Origin: Miscanthus floridulus
Lineage: Eukaryota; Streptophyta; Magnoliopsida; Poales; Poaceae
Assembly (NCBI RefSeq): GCF_019320115.1
Contig: NC_089598.1
Location: 27,943,491-28,007,490, forward strand
Direction of reading: 5' to 3'
Length of the DNA stretch: 64,000 bases
Part shown: piece by piece, positions 11,152 through 22,683 of the stretch
Numbering within the stretch: position 1 is the first letter of the stretch
Layout: every line of letters begins with the position of its first letter
Notes under the pieces: model-generated
Database searches by the model: none
What the model was told of the DNA's origin: nothing
What the model saw: only the letters and a program-made list of their open reading frames with translations
Translations under genes and position numbers: made by a program

Positions 11152-11292
11152 TAGGGTCAAATTGACTAGCACACCTTTGGTCCCCAAATCGACCGTTCTT
11201 GTGTTGAAGCTAAGCAGATCCTTCGGGTTCACTCCATCAAGATTGTCTAGCTTGCTGTGTGTTGATCACGTCGCCACATTTTTGTGTCAACA
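11152..11292 (+). repeat. Terminal fragment of a second Tat-type LTR
   Basis: This 141-bp piece resembles the last 139 bp of the LTR at 61207-63122: both start TAGGGTCAAATTGACT, share a TTGCTGYGTG block, and end in TTTTTGTGYCRAYA. It sits between the outer edge of the Tat 5' LTR and the abruptly broken integrase of the next element. The simplest reading is that an LTR of this family inserted into that integrase and the Tat element then inserted into the LTR. The middle of the piece is strongly diverged, so it is a related subfamily rather than the same one. Confidence 0.65.
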
Positions 11293-12400
11293 GAACCCGT
11301 AAACTCTTCTTTAACTGGGAAACATGGAAAACATTATGGACTATTGACAAGATATCCGGGAGTTGGATACGATAAGCAATAGAACCACACCATTCCAAAA
11401 CTTTATAAGGTCCAACATAACGAGGAGCTAATTTCCCACGAACTCCAAAACGATGCACACGTCTCATTGGAGATACATTGAGATACACATGGTCACCAAC
11501 TTCGAATTGCAAGGGTCTTCTCCTCTTGTCTACATAAGTTTTCTGATGGTTCTAGGCTGCTTTTAAATGACTTTAAATAACACTAACTTGCTCTATGACT
11601 TCTTTGATAAAATCGAGCTCGAAATAACCATGGTCTCCCACTTCAACCTAGTTAAGTGGTGTTCTACATTTCTTGCCATATAGAGCCTCACAAGGTGCCA
11701 TATGAATGCTCTCTTAATAGCTATTATTATAAGAAAACTTAGTTAAAGTCAAGCATTCATCCCACTTTTCTAGAAAAGAAATGACACAAGCTCTCAACAT
11801 GTCTTTAAGTACTTGATTGACCCTTTTTGTTTGACCATTAGTTTGCGGATGATAAGCTGAACTTCTGAGAAGATGAGTACCAAGGCATTTCTAGAGTTGC
11901 TCCTAGAAGCGAGAGACAAAGACTAACCCTCTATTAGAAACAATGGTAAGAGGAACTCCATGTAGGGTCACAACTCGATCAAAGTACAAGTTGGCATACT
12001 TCTTGGCTGAATACCTCGTATCCATAGGAGGAAATGAGCAGATTTGGTAAGGCGATCCACAATGACCCAAATAGAGTCATACCCTTTTGCTGTACGGGGC
12101 AAACCCACAACAAAATCCATGGAAATATCCTCCCATTTCCAAACAGGGATAAGCAAGGGTTGTAGAAAACTAGGCATACGCCACAAATGTCACATTCTAA
12201 GATGTATTTAGTAATGTCCTGCTTCATTTTTGGCCACACCAATATAAGTGACGCAAATCATGATACATCTTATTGCTTCCAGGGTGAATGGATAGTTTGG
12301 AGTTATGAGCTTCATCCAAAGTTTTTCTTTTAAGCTCATCACTTGAGGGAACCAGCAATCAGTTCTTGAACTTCACCACACCTTGATCATCAATACTGAA
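11293..12400 (-). pseudogene. Integrase of the decayed chromovirus-like element
   Basis: The C-terminal part at 11293-11512 (VGDHVYLNVSPMRRVHRFGVRGKLAPRYVG with the following FHVSQLKKS) is the GPY/F-type module of chromovirus integrases. Upstream are remnants of the core, including [30 protein letters not shown] with the first catalytic Asp, and of the second and third catalytic regions ([10 protein letters not shown]). Stops and frameshifts are dense. A chromodomain, expected further 3', is not present because the coding region ends at 11292. Confidence 0.85.
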
Positions 12401-12457
12401 TTGAGGACCACGTCCTTCGGCAATTAACTTCTTCATATGAGGAATTTCCAAAGCATC

Positions 12458-13978
12458 TTACCTTTGCTCTATAATAATTTGCTCAAGTAAATCCGAGACT
12501 AGAGCGATATGAGCTAACACTTCAGAATGGGTGAGAGGCAGAGATTCTTCCTCGACCCGATGTGACTTCTGACTTAAAGCATCAACTACCACATTAGCTT
12601 TTCCAGGGTGATAATGAACTTCTAAATTGTAGTCCTTGATTAACTTGAGCCACCTCCATTGCCTCATGTTCAGCTTGGTTTGAGTGAAAATATATTTGAG
12701 ACTCTTATGATCCATGTAGATATGCACTTTATTTCCCAATAGGTAATGCCTCTAAATTTTTAGAACGTGCACCACTGCCGCTAGCTCTAAATCATGGGTG
12801 GGGTAATTTAGCTCGTGCTTTTTCAGTTGGCATGAAACATAAGCTATCACACGTCCATCCTGGATAAGAACACATCCTAGCCCAGTCCTAGAGGCATCAC
12901 AATACACATCAAATGGCCTATCAGTATCTGGTTGAGCAAGAACAGGAGTAGAGGTAAGGAACTTCTTCAGTGCTTGGAAAGCTTCTTCACAAGCCGGACT
13001 CCATACATACTTGGCATCCTTCTAAAGCAACCTGGTCATTGGTTGAGCTCTCTTGGAAAACTCTGGGATGAAACGTCGATAATAACTAGTAAGGCTAAGG
13101 AACTAACGAATCTGATGCATAAACTTTGGAGATTTCTAATTTATCACATCTTGCACCTTGCTAGGATCCATAGAGATACCTTCGGGGGATAGGACATGCC
13201 CCAAAAACTGCACTCTATCTAACCAAAACTCACACTTGCTGAACTTTGCATATAGCTTATGCTCATGCAACCGAGTTAGGACTATGCGAAGATGTTGGGC
13301 ATTCTCTTCTTTATTCATAGAATATATCAAAATATCATTAATGAACACCACCACAAACTTGTCCAACTCCGGCATGAAAACTGAGTCCATGAGGTACATG
13401 AAGAATGCAGGAGCATTGGTGAGACCAAAATACATGATTAGGTATTCATAAAGCCCATACCTAGTAGAGAAAGCTATCTTTGGTATATTTTGTAGCTAGA
13501 TTTTAATTTGGTGATACCCCGAATGAAGATCAATCTTTGAAAACACCTTTGCACCAGCCAACTGATAGAACAGAGTATCAATACGAGGCAAATGATAGTT
13601 GTTCTTAATGGTTACCGCATTGAGAGGGCGATAATCCACACACATCCGAAATGTGCCGTCCTTCTTCACAAAAATAGCGGGACAACCCTAGGGTGAAGAA
13701 CTAGGACGGATGAATCCTTTCTCCAACAATTCCTCTAATTGTTTCTTCATCTCAACCAATTCTTTTATAGCCATGCGGTAAGGAAGCCATGAAATAGGAG
13801 TAGTACTAGGTTCTAACTCAATAGCAAATTCCACATCCCTATCTAGTGGTAACCCAGGTAGATCTTTAGGGTAGACATCCAGAAACTCACAAACCACAAG
13901 AGTAGAAGCAAGATCAAGGGAAGCTTCTACACGAGCAACAATTGGTGAGGTGGGGACTAAGGACATAAGGAGAGACAT
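12458..13978 (-). pseudogene. RT and RNase H of the decayed chromovirus-like element
   Basis: Open pieces cover the protease-RT linker and RT start (13688-13978, [20 protein letters not shown]), the RT palm (13136-13435, [19 protein letters not shown]) and RNase H (12458-12739, HLYTD-like [13 protein letters not shown] and [10 protein letters not shown]). The normally invariant FIDDIL is FINDIL here, so the first catalytic Asp of the RT active site is changed to Asn, consistent with one G-to-A transition. Premature stops, mostly TAG, fall at expected Gln or Trp codons. Confidence 0.9.
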
Positions 13979-14104
13979 TCTATCCTTAGAAGAAGGAAGC
14001 CTTAACTCAACAACTCTCTACTTAAGGTTCAAGACTACCCCATAATTTCTCAACCAGTTCATTTCCAAAATTACATCTATGCCTTACTTAGGCAGCAACA
14101 TAAA

Positions 14105-14329
14105 CTAGAGACAATAAGAGTGAGTTATTAGCACTAGTCTCACTATATCTATCTGAGTGTTAATGCACAACTGCACACCCGGGGTTCTGATTCTATAGGC
14201 AATAGGAATAGCCATAGTAGATATATTGTGCCTTTGTGCAAACCCCATACTCATGAATGAATGTGATGCATCAGAATCAAATAACACATATGCTAGGTGA
14301 GAATCAATAGTGAACATACCAGCCATCAC
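14105..14329 (-). pseudogene. Protease of the decayed chromovirus-like element
   Basis: The open piece contains VLFDSDASHSFMSMGFAQ, the retropepsin active site that is [11 protein letters not shown] in the Tekay element at 39.4 kb. The catalytic Gly after Ser is replaced by Asp, so activity would be lost even without the stops. It sits between the zinc knuckle of gag and RT. Confidence 0.8.
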
Positions 14330-14439
14330 AGGCTCTCCCTATGGGATCTCCTCAGCCTCTGTGAAGTTAACCTATCCAGAGCAGCTCATAGGCACCTTTT
14401 TCCTGATGATAGTCCTCTTGACCAGATGAGAGTTGGCTG

Positions 14440-15560
14440 AAGGCTAAGAAGATTAAGCAGGCTAGTTCTAGGGGGGCACTCATGAGCATAGTGGTCTTCT
14501 TTGTCACACTTGAAACAAGCGCCAGGCTTGTTCCCCTGCCCCTAACGAGGTGGAACCTGTTGTCCCTAAGATTACTGCATCTGCTGAGTAGGTGTACGGT
14601 ACTGAGTAGGCGGTGTCTAGTGAGTCTGCTGAGTCTGATGGAACGACAGTCCTCTCAGAGAGTGATAGGACACCCTCCTCACAACATGTACCTTCCACTC
14701 AGCCTGAGAGTCACGCTGAAGTCCCTCCATAGCAATAGCAGCATTCATCAATACACCAAAGGTCTGATAGTCTCCTGTATACAGCTTCTCTTGTAAGATA
14801 CAAGAGAGACCATGATTGAAATGGTCCATCTTCTTCTCATTAGTGTCCACATGAGTCCCAACATATTGTGCAAGATGGTTGAACTTGTTCACATACTCCA
14901 TCACAGACATATTTCCCTATTTTAGCTCTAGAAACTTGGACAACTTCCTATTCAGCAAACTAGTAGGAATATAGTACTAATGGAAAGCAGTGGTAAACTC
15001 CCACCAAGTCACATGGTGGTCCATAGGCCGCATGGCATTGAAAGTGTCCCACCAAGCACTGGCAGATCCTAGAAACTACCGTGCAACAAAGCGTACCTTC
15101 TGCTCGTCAGTCACATTGAGCAGCTAAAACTTCTGTTCCAAAATCCGAAGCCAATGCTCCATGTCTAGAGGCTCCGCAGTCGGCATGAACGTGGGCAAGT
15201 GTGTCCCCAAGAAGTCTTAATAGGAGCAGGGCCTCTCGGGACCGCGAGCACCACCCCTGTTCCCACCATTGCCATCGTGGCCTCCATAAGCAAAGCCACC
15301 AATAGCCTATGCCAGCATCTCCAAGGCACGGGCTGACTCACGATGAGCAGCCAACATCTCGGCCATCATCTCTGCATGGGTCATCAGAGGCAGTGGTGGT
15401 GGTGGAGGAGGAGGGCCAAGGAGTGGGGCCTCATGGCTCTCCCCATTGGCATTGCCGTTATCATTACCACGACCATTTTCCACTTGATCTTCACCAAGAC
15501 CACGGCCTGTCCCAACACTAGTGCTCCCATGACCGGACCTCAGGTTCTTCTGTAAATAGA
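14440..15560 (-). pseudogene. Gag of the decayed chromovirus-like element
   Basis: The frame can be followed through many stops: a Gly/Asn/Pro-rich start near 15540, the gag core (LDMEHWLRILEQKF near 15150, SVMEYVNKFNHLAQYV at 14900), and a CCHC zinc knuckle (CFKCDKEDHYAHEC) near 14500. The longest open piece is 14617-14910. By eye, most of about 16 stops in this frame are TAG at positions where relatives have Gln. Confidence 0.8.
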
Positions 15561-16035
15561 TAGGAACCCACCGTTAGGGACCAGGCCTCCATATTTAGAA
15601 ACAAAAGGCTAGAGAGATAATAAGGCCCGATAAGTTGCTACATGCTAAAACTTTTTCTTAAGAGTTAAAGCATTTTTTTCATTTATTATTCTATCAATTC
15701 ACTACCCAAAATTGTACATGTGGGGGAGTTTAGTTTAAACAAGATAATCTCTTCATGATGCATGCATCGACCTATTCATTCACTCAAGCCAGAATATAGC
15801 GGCATTCACGCATAATGCACACTCACTTCCTGGATGCTAAACGATTCTTACGCAGTGTAAGTTAGTATACTTGTAGAAATTGATTAGATAAAACTAGTGC
15901 CACTATCCTAGATAGACCATATTGCTAAGACTTATAATTATTTATGTAATTTATCACAACCTATTTTTCACAAAGTTTTTGTTGGTCAAATTTTAGATTT
16001 TTGAAAAGAGTTCCTAAACTCGTAGACTCATTATT
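15561..16035. other. Untranslated leader of the decayed chromovirus-like element
   Basis: AT-rich and without a coding signal. It lies between the PBS and gag, as expected for the leader. Unlike the Tekay element at 33-45 kb, I see no additional upstream ORF here. Confidence 0.5.
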
Positions 16036-16048
16036 GGCTCTAATACCA
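16036..16048 (-). promoter_or_regulatory. Primer-binding site, initiator tRNA-Met type
   Basis: The - strand reads TGGTATTAGAGCC two bases after the LTR end, one base different from the canonical TGGTATCAGAGCC that pairs with the 3' end of initiator tRNA-Met. Confidence 0.85.
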
Positions 16049-16050
16049 CC

Positions 16051-19000
16051 TATAGCAGAACCGCCCGAAATAACACACTTTTGGAGGCGCTTGTCTTCTA
16101 CTAGACACTAAGCACTCTAGAAGTGGCTAAACCAAATAGTTCTATTGAGCCCACCGCAAGGGAGAACTCAAAACAATCCACGTTTTACCACCAGAATCCA
16201 ATAATAAGTATGAGCTTACATCACAATCCATTTCTTATAACATAGAGTCTTGAAAATTATTTATTACAATACCAGAGTTCAGAGTGCGATAATAAAACAA
16301 CATAATGTAATAATCATCTAGCGGAAATGATGCACAGATCCATCTGTGCCCACCAGAAGAATCCTCCGCACAAGAGCTAACTCAAGCCGCACCTGCAACA
16401 GGGTAGAATAAACCCTTGTGTACACAATGTGCTCACAAGACTTACCCAACTAGAGGGAATAGTTTCCCGACTCCAAGGGGTATGATAGGCAATATGGTTT
16501 GTTGTGTTTCTTTTTGTTTGCGAAAAGCATTAATAATAGTAAGCCCTTAAGTCAAGTTTTATTGGCAGTCATGACTACTTCATTAGCTAACCATTCTAGG
16601 TAAGCACCTATTCTACTTTCAAGTAAGGGTTGAGCAATTAGAATCATTTCACCATCTTTCCTCTTCCAGTTCTTACTACGGTGCTAGACCATAGCCATGT
16701 CATACCATCTCACAGAAACAGCGAACCAATGTATCCTAGCTGGTACCCTGAAACACATGCCCCGCTTGTACCCCAGGCACAAACGAGACCAACCCACTCT
16801 ACTCCTGTCGAGGGGTCCAGGTCTCCATCCAAACTTGGACTCCAAGCCCCCACACTTGAGACCTGGTCTTGGTATGGTGTTTAGACCTCCACCTTTCCCC
16901 GCCTCCAATCAGTCGGTCCAGAAAGAGCCGGAACCCACGACAAGAGGGCAATGAGCCTTCTCACTCCCATAAGCAAGTATGTGCTTAGGATAATAAGTCT
17001 ATGACCTGACTACCATCCACAGCAACGGACAGTCCTCAATCAACATGGACAGAGAAAATAGTATAACCAAGTTAAGCCCTATTGGCCGTGGGACACAACT
17101 TGTTACACCCACCAATATCCCATTCCATATCTCTACGCGGTCTTCATTTTCTTTTCATCATTGTATTATGAGAGTAATAATAATCCCCTATTGTGAGCAA
17201 TGGCAGGTTACTCATGCTACCAATGACCAAAGCATAGCATCTACTCGAACCTGCACTAGTAAGACTCTTAGGACATGTATATCTATGCATGCGTTTTTCA
17301 CAAAATTTCTGTAACGTAAATGCACAACATATATATATATATGGTAAATTATAAAATAGAGGTTATGCACCAGGGCTTGCCTTGGGTAGGCGCGGTGTCA
17401 ATTGAGTTAGTCAGTGGTGGCTCTAGGACCTCCTCCTGCACGAGAATCTCCTCCTCGTACTCCTCGACGATCTCCTCGAACTCATGCTGCTAGTGGTCAC
17501 AATCTCCGTCGACTCATTCTCTATATGCATGCGATTATAGTAACGCAAATATTTAGTATTTAGGCAATATCAACTCTTAAAATAAGAATACACCTATCAA
17601 GTTACTAAGCTAGCTCTAATGACTAAGATACTATGTTAACTATCATATTCACCAAGCAAAATGTTGGGTTCACTAACAAACACTTAGCTTTGCAAATTAA
17701 GGGTATATCTTTATTTCTACTAAAGATTTAATGTATTTTGAAACAAAGAACATTTAACTACCCCAATGCTTAGTCTATTCTAAGGCCACAAAAATTATAG
17801 TGAGCACATAATAATACAATAAAACTACCATAAACATTTTATGACTAAAGATATCACCAATTTACCACAAAAATTCCTACAATGATTAACTTAATAATAT
17901 GAATCACTTTCAAACTGATTTAATAGCTTCTAGTGTCAACACATATAAATGTGAACTAAATACACCAACAGATAGATAACAATTTTAGGAACCTAACAGA
18001 ATTTGTTTCACAATTTTTGGACACATACATGATTTTATATTAATTACCAAAGATCAGTGTAGAAATTAAATTACAAAACCATTCACTAATTCCTAGAAAA
18101 AGAAAAACCAATCTCCCACGTGGCCCACGTGATGTAGCATGCGTGCGGAGCGGCCCGCTGGCACGACCCACGTGAGGATGGCCCACTCACAAGGTGGCCC
18201 ACGGCGGGGGAGTCCCGCCCGTGTTGGCGCTTTTGCAACAGAGGCATCACACTTCTCCCAAATCACAACTAAGTGCTAACACTATTTACCCCTCTCTTAG
18301 ACCTTCTCACTTAACACCCTATCCTTTCCCTAATTCACCCGCATGCACCCCTGGCGGCATAGTGCACGGCGGCACAGCGGACAGCGACACAACATGGTCG
18401 CACCGGCCACCTGGGACATGCACTGGCCCACATATCGGGTCAGTCACCCTCCTTGACCCGAATGGCTATGCTAAGCGGCAACACAGGGTGGTGAGACTTG
18501 CTGGAGCTAGTTGCGGCGGCGTGTGGCCATCCACGACAGTGGCGTGGCTACCCCAGCGAACCAGAGCACCTAAGAACCTAACTGGCTAGCGAGGGAGCAT
18601 TAGTAGACTACCATGGACCTTGTCGAGGTGACAGTTTGGGTGGAGGATGGCAGAGGAGGTGTGGCTACATGCGGCCGAGCCGTGCGGTGGCGTGGTCGCA
18701 TCAGTGGCGATAGGGAGGCAGTAGCGGTTCCATTGGCATACGTAAGGTGGAGAGAGAGGCAAGGCGAAGCAAGTGGTGTAGGTGAATTGGCTTGGGAGGG
18801 ATGGTAGGAGGGCTGCCCTCGTCCATGGTCGGACACGGCCTTTATCGGCACGGTGGTGGGGAAAAAGTCAAATTGGAGCTTGGTAGTGCCTTCTTCATGG
18901 CTAGGTGGGGTCGGGCAGCGAGAGAACTTGATGGTGAAGCCACAGACATGCTGAATTAAATAGAAGTCATCACTCGGTGGCCAATTTGATGGCGCGGCTC

Positions 19001-19975
19001 AACGGCGGCAGCAGAGGGAGAGAGAGACAGACGAGGCGACAAGTGGGCTTGTCTTGGTCTCACCATGGCGGGATGTGGTCGATGTGATCTAGCTGTTATG
19101 CATGCAGACTCAATTGGACATGCGTGTGCGTCCATCGACCGACATGGCCCATGCGGGCACAGTGCGATTAATGGCAAGGTGACAATGAGCTTGGCCACAT
19201 GCGCATAGCATCTAACCAGGCCAACAGCGGAGTATAGGCATAGGGAATAGGCGCGGACGCGATGGTGATGCGACAACACCGGCAGCGGCTACATCGCGGC
19301 ACGAGGTAGGTCAGCGGTGCGGCAAGGCAGGCTACAGCACCACCCAACTGTGCGAGCAGCAGCAGTGGCTCCACACGGCAGAGCCAGTGGCGGTCAGGCT
19401 AGGGTAGTCGTAGCCGGACCCGGTGAACTAGCCCGAAATCATGTCTTGCATGAATTTTAAAGTGCATATAAAAACTAAATGGTTGCTCTGGAACCTAAAC
19501 CATCTTCACCATGCTCTAGAGGGGATATGAGGCTACCAACCCAAGCTAAAACACGACACCACTTCTTAACTCGATTTCACAAAATAAATTGCCAAACATA
19601 GCATTGTCTAGTTGTCAACATACTTGAAAATATTCTAAGTTTTTTTAAGCTAAACTCGATTCCAAATTGTATTTCTAGGCTATTAAAAATATTAGCTAGC
19701 AATGTTGTTTTTCAATAGCAAGGATTTCATTGTCATCTACCAAGTTCATATTCCAAACTTTATTTAAGTGCCACATATATGTTCTATAGTATTTTTGTTC
19801 AATAAAAATTGGTTGTAAGCCCTACCTGATATACATGCATTATTGAATTGCTTCTCATTTAACAATTTTTATTGATCATCTTAGGTTAAAATTTTATCCA
19901 CACATTCCACCATATGCATTATCACATAGACATGATGCTCATGACATGTTTTAATAATTTGTTTAGGGCGTAACA
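16051..19975 (-). repeat. 5' LTR of the decayed chromovirus-like element
   Basis: On the - strand it starts TGTTACGCCCTAAACAAA at 19975 and ends TTCTGCTATA at 16051 (the terminal CA mutated to TA) next to the PBS. At 3.9 kb it is long but within the Tekay range. A GC-rich block at about 18120-19430 gives open frames on both strands that I do not regard as genes. Confidence 0.75.
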
Positions 19976-19984
19976 CCGACGGTA

Positions 19985-20770
19985 TTACATCATGTCTATG
20001 CCGAAGGATGCCAAAGTGGTGAACTTCATCGACCCGGTGGTGTAGCTGTTGGCACGGTTCTTGCTGCCTAAGGAGGACAAGAAGGATGAGCCGCCCGTGG
20101 AGAACTCTAAGTTCTCGAAATGGGTGGCCAAGGACCAACAAGTTCTCAGCTACTTGCTCATGTCGCTTTCTCGTGAGATTGGCTCACGACAACTACATCG
20201 ATGGCATGGGCCGCCATCGAGGGGTTGCACGCTTCCTAGTCATGCGCCCACGTCATCACCACAAGGATGGCGCTGTCCACCGTGTCCAAGGGATTGTTGT
20301 TTATAAGTGAGTACTTTACCAAAATGAAATCTCTAGCAGATGAAATGGCATCGGCTGGACGCAAACTGGAAGATGAAGAGTTGATCTCCTACATCCTAAC
20401 CAGGTTGGATCTTGAATTCAATCCGGTGGTGTCAGCGGTGGCGGCGCGCATCAAGCCCATCACCGTCAACAAACTCTACACCCAGCTTATCGCCTTCGAG
20501 CAGCGCATGGAGTACCATGGTGGGGGGGGGGTATCAGCCCTCTGCCAATATCGTGGCAAGAGGCGGCCACGGCAATAGCTCCACAACAACTGCGGTTGAG
20601 GCCGCTGTGGCCGCGGCGGCTTTGGCCATGGCCAGAAAGGAGGGCGCGATGGTGGTCATCCTCGGGGTGGCAGTTCTCTAGGCGTCATCTGCCAACTATG
20701 CAACAAGGAAGAGCACACCGTCATCCGCTGCTTCAAGAGGTTTGATGCATCATTTTTAGGCCCACCATAG
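19985..20770 (+). pseudogene. Gag of the Ale-type Copia element
   Basis: Readable in two to three frames: WVAKDQQVLSYLLMSLSREI near 20130, then FTKMKSLADEMASAGRKLEDEELISYILTRLDLEFNPVVSAVAAR near 20310-20440, and a CCHC knuckle CQLCNKEEHTVIRC near 20700. These are the capsid (UBN2-type) and nucleocapsid parts of Copia gag. A poly-G run at 20521-20529 coincides with a frameshift, and a TAG stands at 20044. Confidence 0.85.
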
Positions 20771-20803
20771 AAGAGTGCCTCCTCAGTAACTAGTTCATAC
20801 GAT

Positions 20804-21106
20804 GTGGATATGAACTGGTACGTCAACTCTAGTGCTACTAATCACATCACTAGAGACCTTGAGAAGCTAACCATCCATGACAAGGATCATGGTGGGGAGC
20901 AGGTTCACGCTGCAAACGGGACATGTATGGAGATTGCTAATGTTGGTCATAACACTTTGCATTCCCCTAATAAAACTCTCCATCTACATAATATTTTTCA
21001 TGCCCCACAAGCTAATAAGAACCTTTGCTCGGTCAATCGTGTTACAAAAGACAATAATGTTTTTCTTGAGTTTCATCCCAACCATTTTTTATCAAGGATC
21101 AAGTGA
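20804..21106 (+). pseudogene. Protease of the Ale-type Copia element
   Basis: The 100-codon open piece begins MNWYVNSSATNHITRDL. In intact Copia proteases this is WYxDSGATxH. Here the catalytic Asp is Asn and the following Gly is Ser, both explained by single G-to-A transitions. The rest (IANVGHNTLHSP, LHNIFHAPQANKNLCSV) is the normal Copia protease body leading into the GAG-pre-integrase domain. Confidence 0.85.
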
Positions 21107-21129
21107 CGAGGACCACCCTCCACAGAGGC

Positions 21130-21925
21130 AGATGTGAAGGGGGGCTTTATCCATTGCGGTCATCCTCGAATAAACATGCGCTTCGTGCTGTCAAGCCATC
21201 CATTTCCTTGTGGCATCACCGACTAGGGCATGCTTCCACTCGTGTAGTCCAGCAAGTTCTAAGTTGCCACAAGATTCCTTTTTTCATGATTTGAATAATG
21301 ATAGGGTATGTGACGCATGTCAACAAGGCAAGAGTCATCAATTGACTTACCCTAGGTCGACTAGTGTGTCATCTAGTCCTATGGACCTCATTTTTTCTGA
21401 TGTATGTGGGCCTACCCCTACTTCTATTGGACCCCGCAATTATTATGTCAGTTTTATTGATGCTCATAGCAAATTTGTTTGGCTTTACTTATTGCGTCAC
21501 AAATCTAAAGTTTTTCAATGCTTTCATGATTTCCAAAATCTTGTTGAACAGCAATTTGGTCGCAAGATTCGTGCTATTCAAACAGATTGGGGGGAGAGTA
21601 TCAAGCCTTGAACTCTTTCTTCCAACGCATAAGCATAGAACATCATGTGTTGTGCCCACATGCTCATCAACAAAATGGTTCAGCAGAATGTAAGCACCGA
21701 CATATTGTTGAAATGGGGCTTACTCTCGTTGCTCATTCATCTTTACCATTGAAATATTGGGATGAAGCTTTTTCTACAGCTATGTTTCTCATTAATAGAC
21801 TACCTTCTAAAGTGATTAACAATGAAACTCCCTATGAGCGTCTTCTTGGTCGTCAGCCTAACTATAGTTTCCTCCGCACTGTTTGGGTGTGCCATTTGGC
21901 CAAATTTACGACCTTACAATGCTAG
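21130..21925 (+). pseudogene. GAG-pre-integrase and integrase of the Ale-type Copia element
   Basis: The GAG-pre-integrase motif SLWHHRLGHAST is at about 21210, followed by CDACQQGKSHQL (the HHCC zinc region). The core follows, with DLIFSDVCGPTPTSIGPRNYYVSFIDAHSKF. A one-base shift near 21590 separates the first part from the second (GGEYQALNSFF, HQQNGSAECKHRHIVE, where the catalytic Glu is retained). It ends near 21925. The linker to RT (21926-22680) is low in recognisable content. Confidence 0.9.
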
Positions 21926-22683
21926 GAAGCTAAAGTTCTGATCAAAACAATGTGTGTTCATTAGGTATAGTAATTTACACAAAGGCTTTAAGTGTCTTGA
22001 TCCAAAAGAAGGGCAGGTCTACATCTCATGGGATGTTGTTTTTGATGAACATGTTTTCCCATTCACTACTCTTAATCCAAATGTTGGTGCTCGCCTCCGC
22101 TCCGAATTTGCCCTTCTTCCATATGTTCTACAAAACCTGTCATCTAATTTTGGGGATGCAATTTTGCATGATCGGCATTAGTCTTCTCCTACCTCTACTA
22201 ATCCTTTGCCAAGTTCTGGCGCTGTTGGTGATGACATAGGAACAAACACGGTGGAAAATCATGAAGAAACGGAGTCCAGAGGGCGTTATTTCATGTGCAC
22301 CCCACTCGGAGACAGCACGTGCCCCGAAACAGATCCTCCTGGCATGGCTGCTTCTGATTCTGGCGGCAGCAGGCTGATCACCTTCGGGATCGGTGTAGGC
22401 GACGGGCTTGTCTCCACCGTCTGCCCCGTGAATCGTTGCGCCCAGATCTTCTACGCCCACCGACTCACCATCTCCTTTAGCCGTCACACCGCCTGAGCCG
22501 CAGATAGATCCCAGCGAGGGGGAGACATCGACTGATCCTGATCCTAATCCCACCAAGATCTTATCGCCAAGATCTCCTACGGATGGTGCGCCTAGTGCTG
22601 TTCCTGTGGCCACCGAGTTGCAGCGGCGTACAACATGTCTCTAGCAAGGGATTCGCAAACCCAAGACGTACACAGATGGCACC

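Larger units (their letters stand above)
11293..19975 (-). mobile_element. Decayed Ty3/Gypsy chromovirus-like element (Tekay type), 3' end missing
   Basis: On the - strand the order is a 3.9-kb LTR, an initiator-Met PBS, gag, protease, RT, RNase H and integrase. It is similar throughout to the complete Tekay element at 33138-45349. The copy stops inside the integrase C-terminus where another LTR was inserted, so the rest should lie left of the window. More than twenty premature stops mark it as old. Its right end abuts the gag of a Copia element. Confidence 0.85.

Noticed and set aside
11284..11292. TGTTGACAC on - as outer end of the Tat 5' LTR
   Set aside because: The 141 bp from here to 11151 match the end of another LTR in opposite orientation, and TGTGGGGGTATTAACC at 11151 is a better LTR start.
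18194..19374. Several open frames on both strands
   Set aside because: GC-rich block inside the LTR of the decayed chromovirus; no conserved domain, no start context, low-complexity composition.
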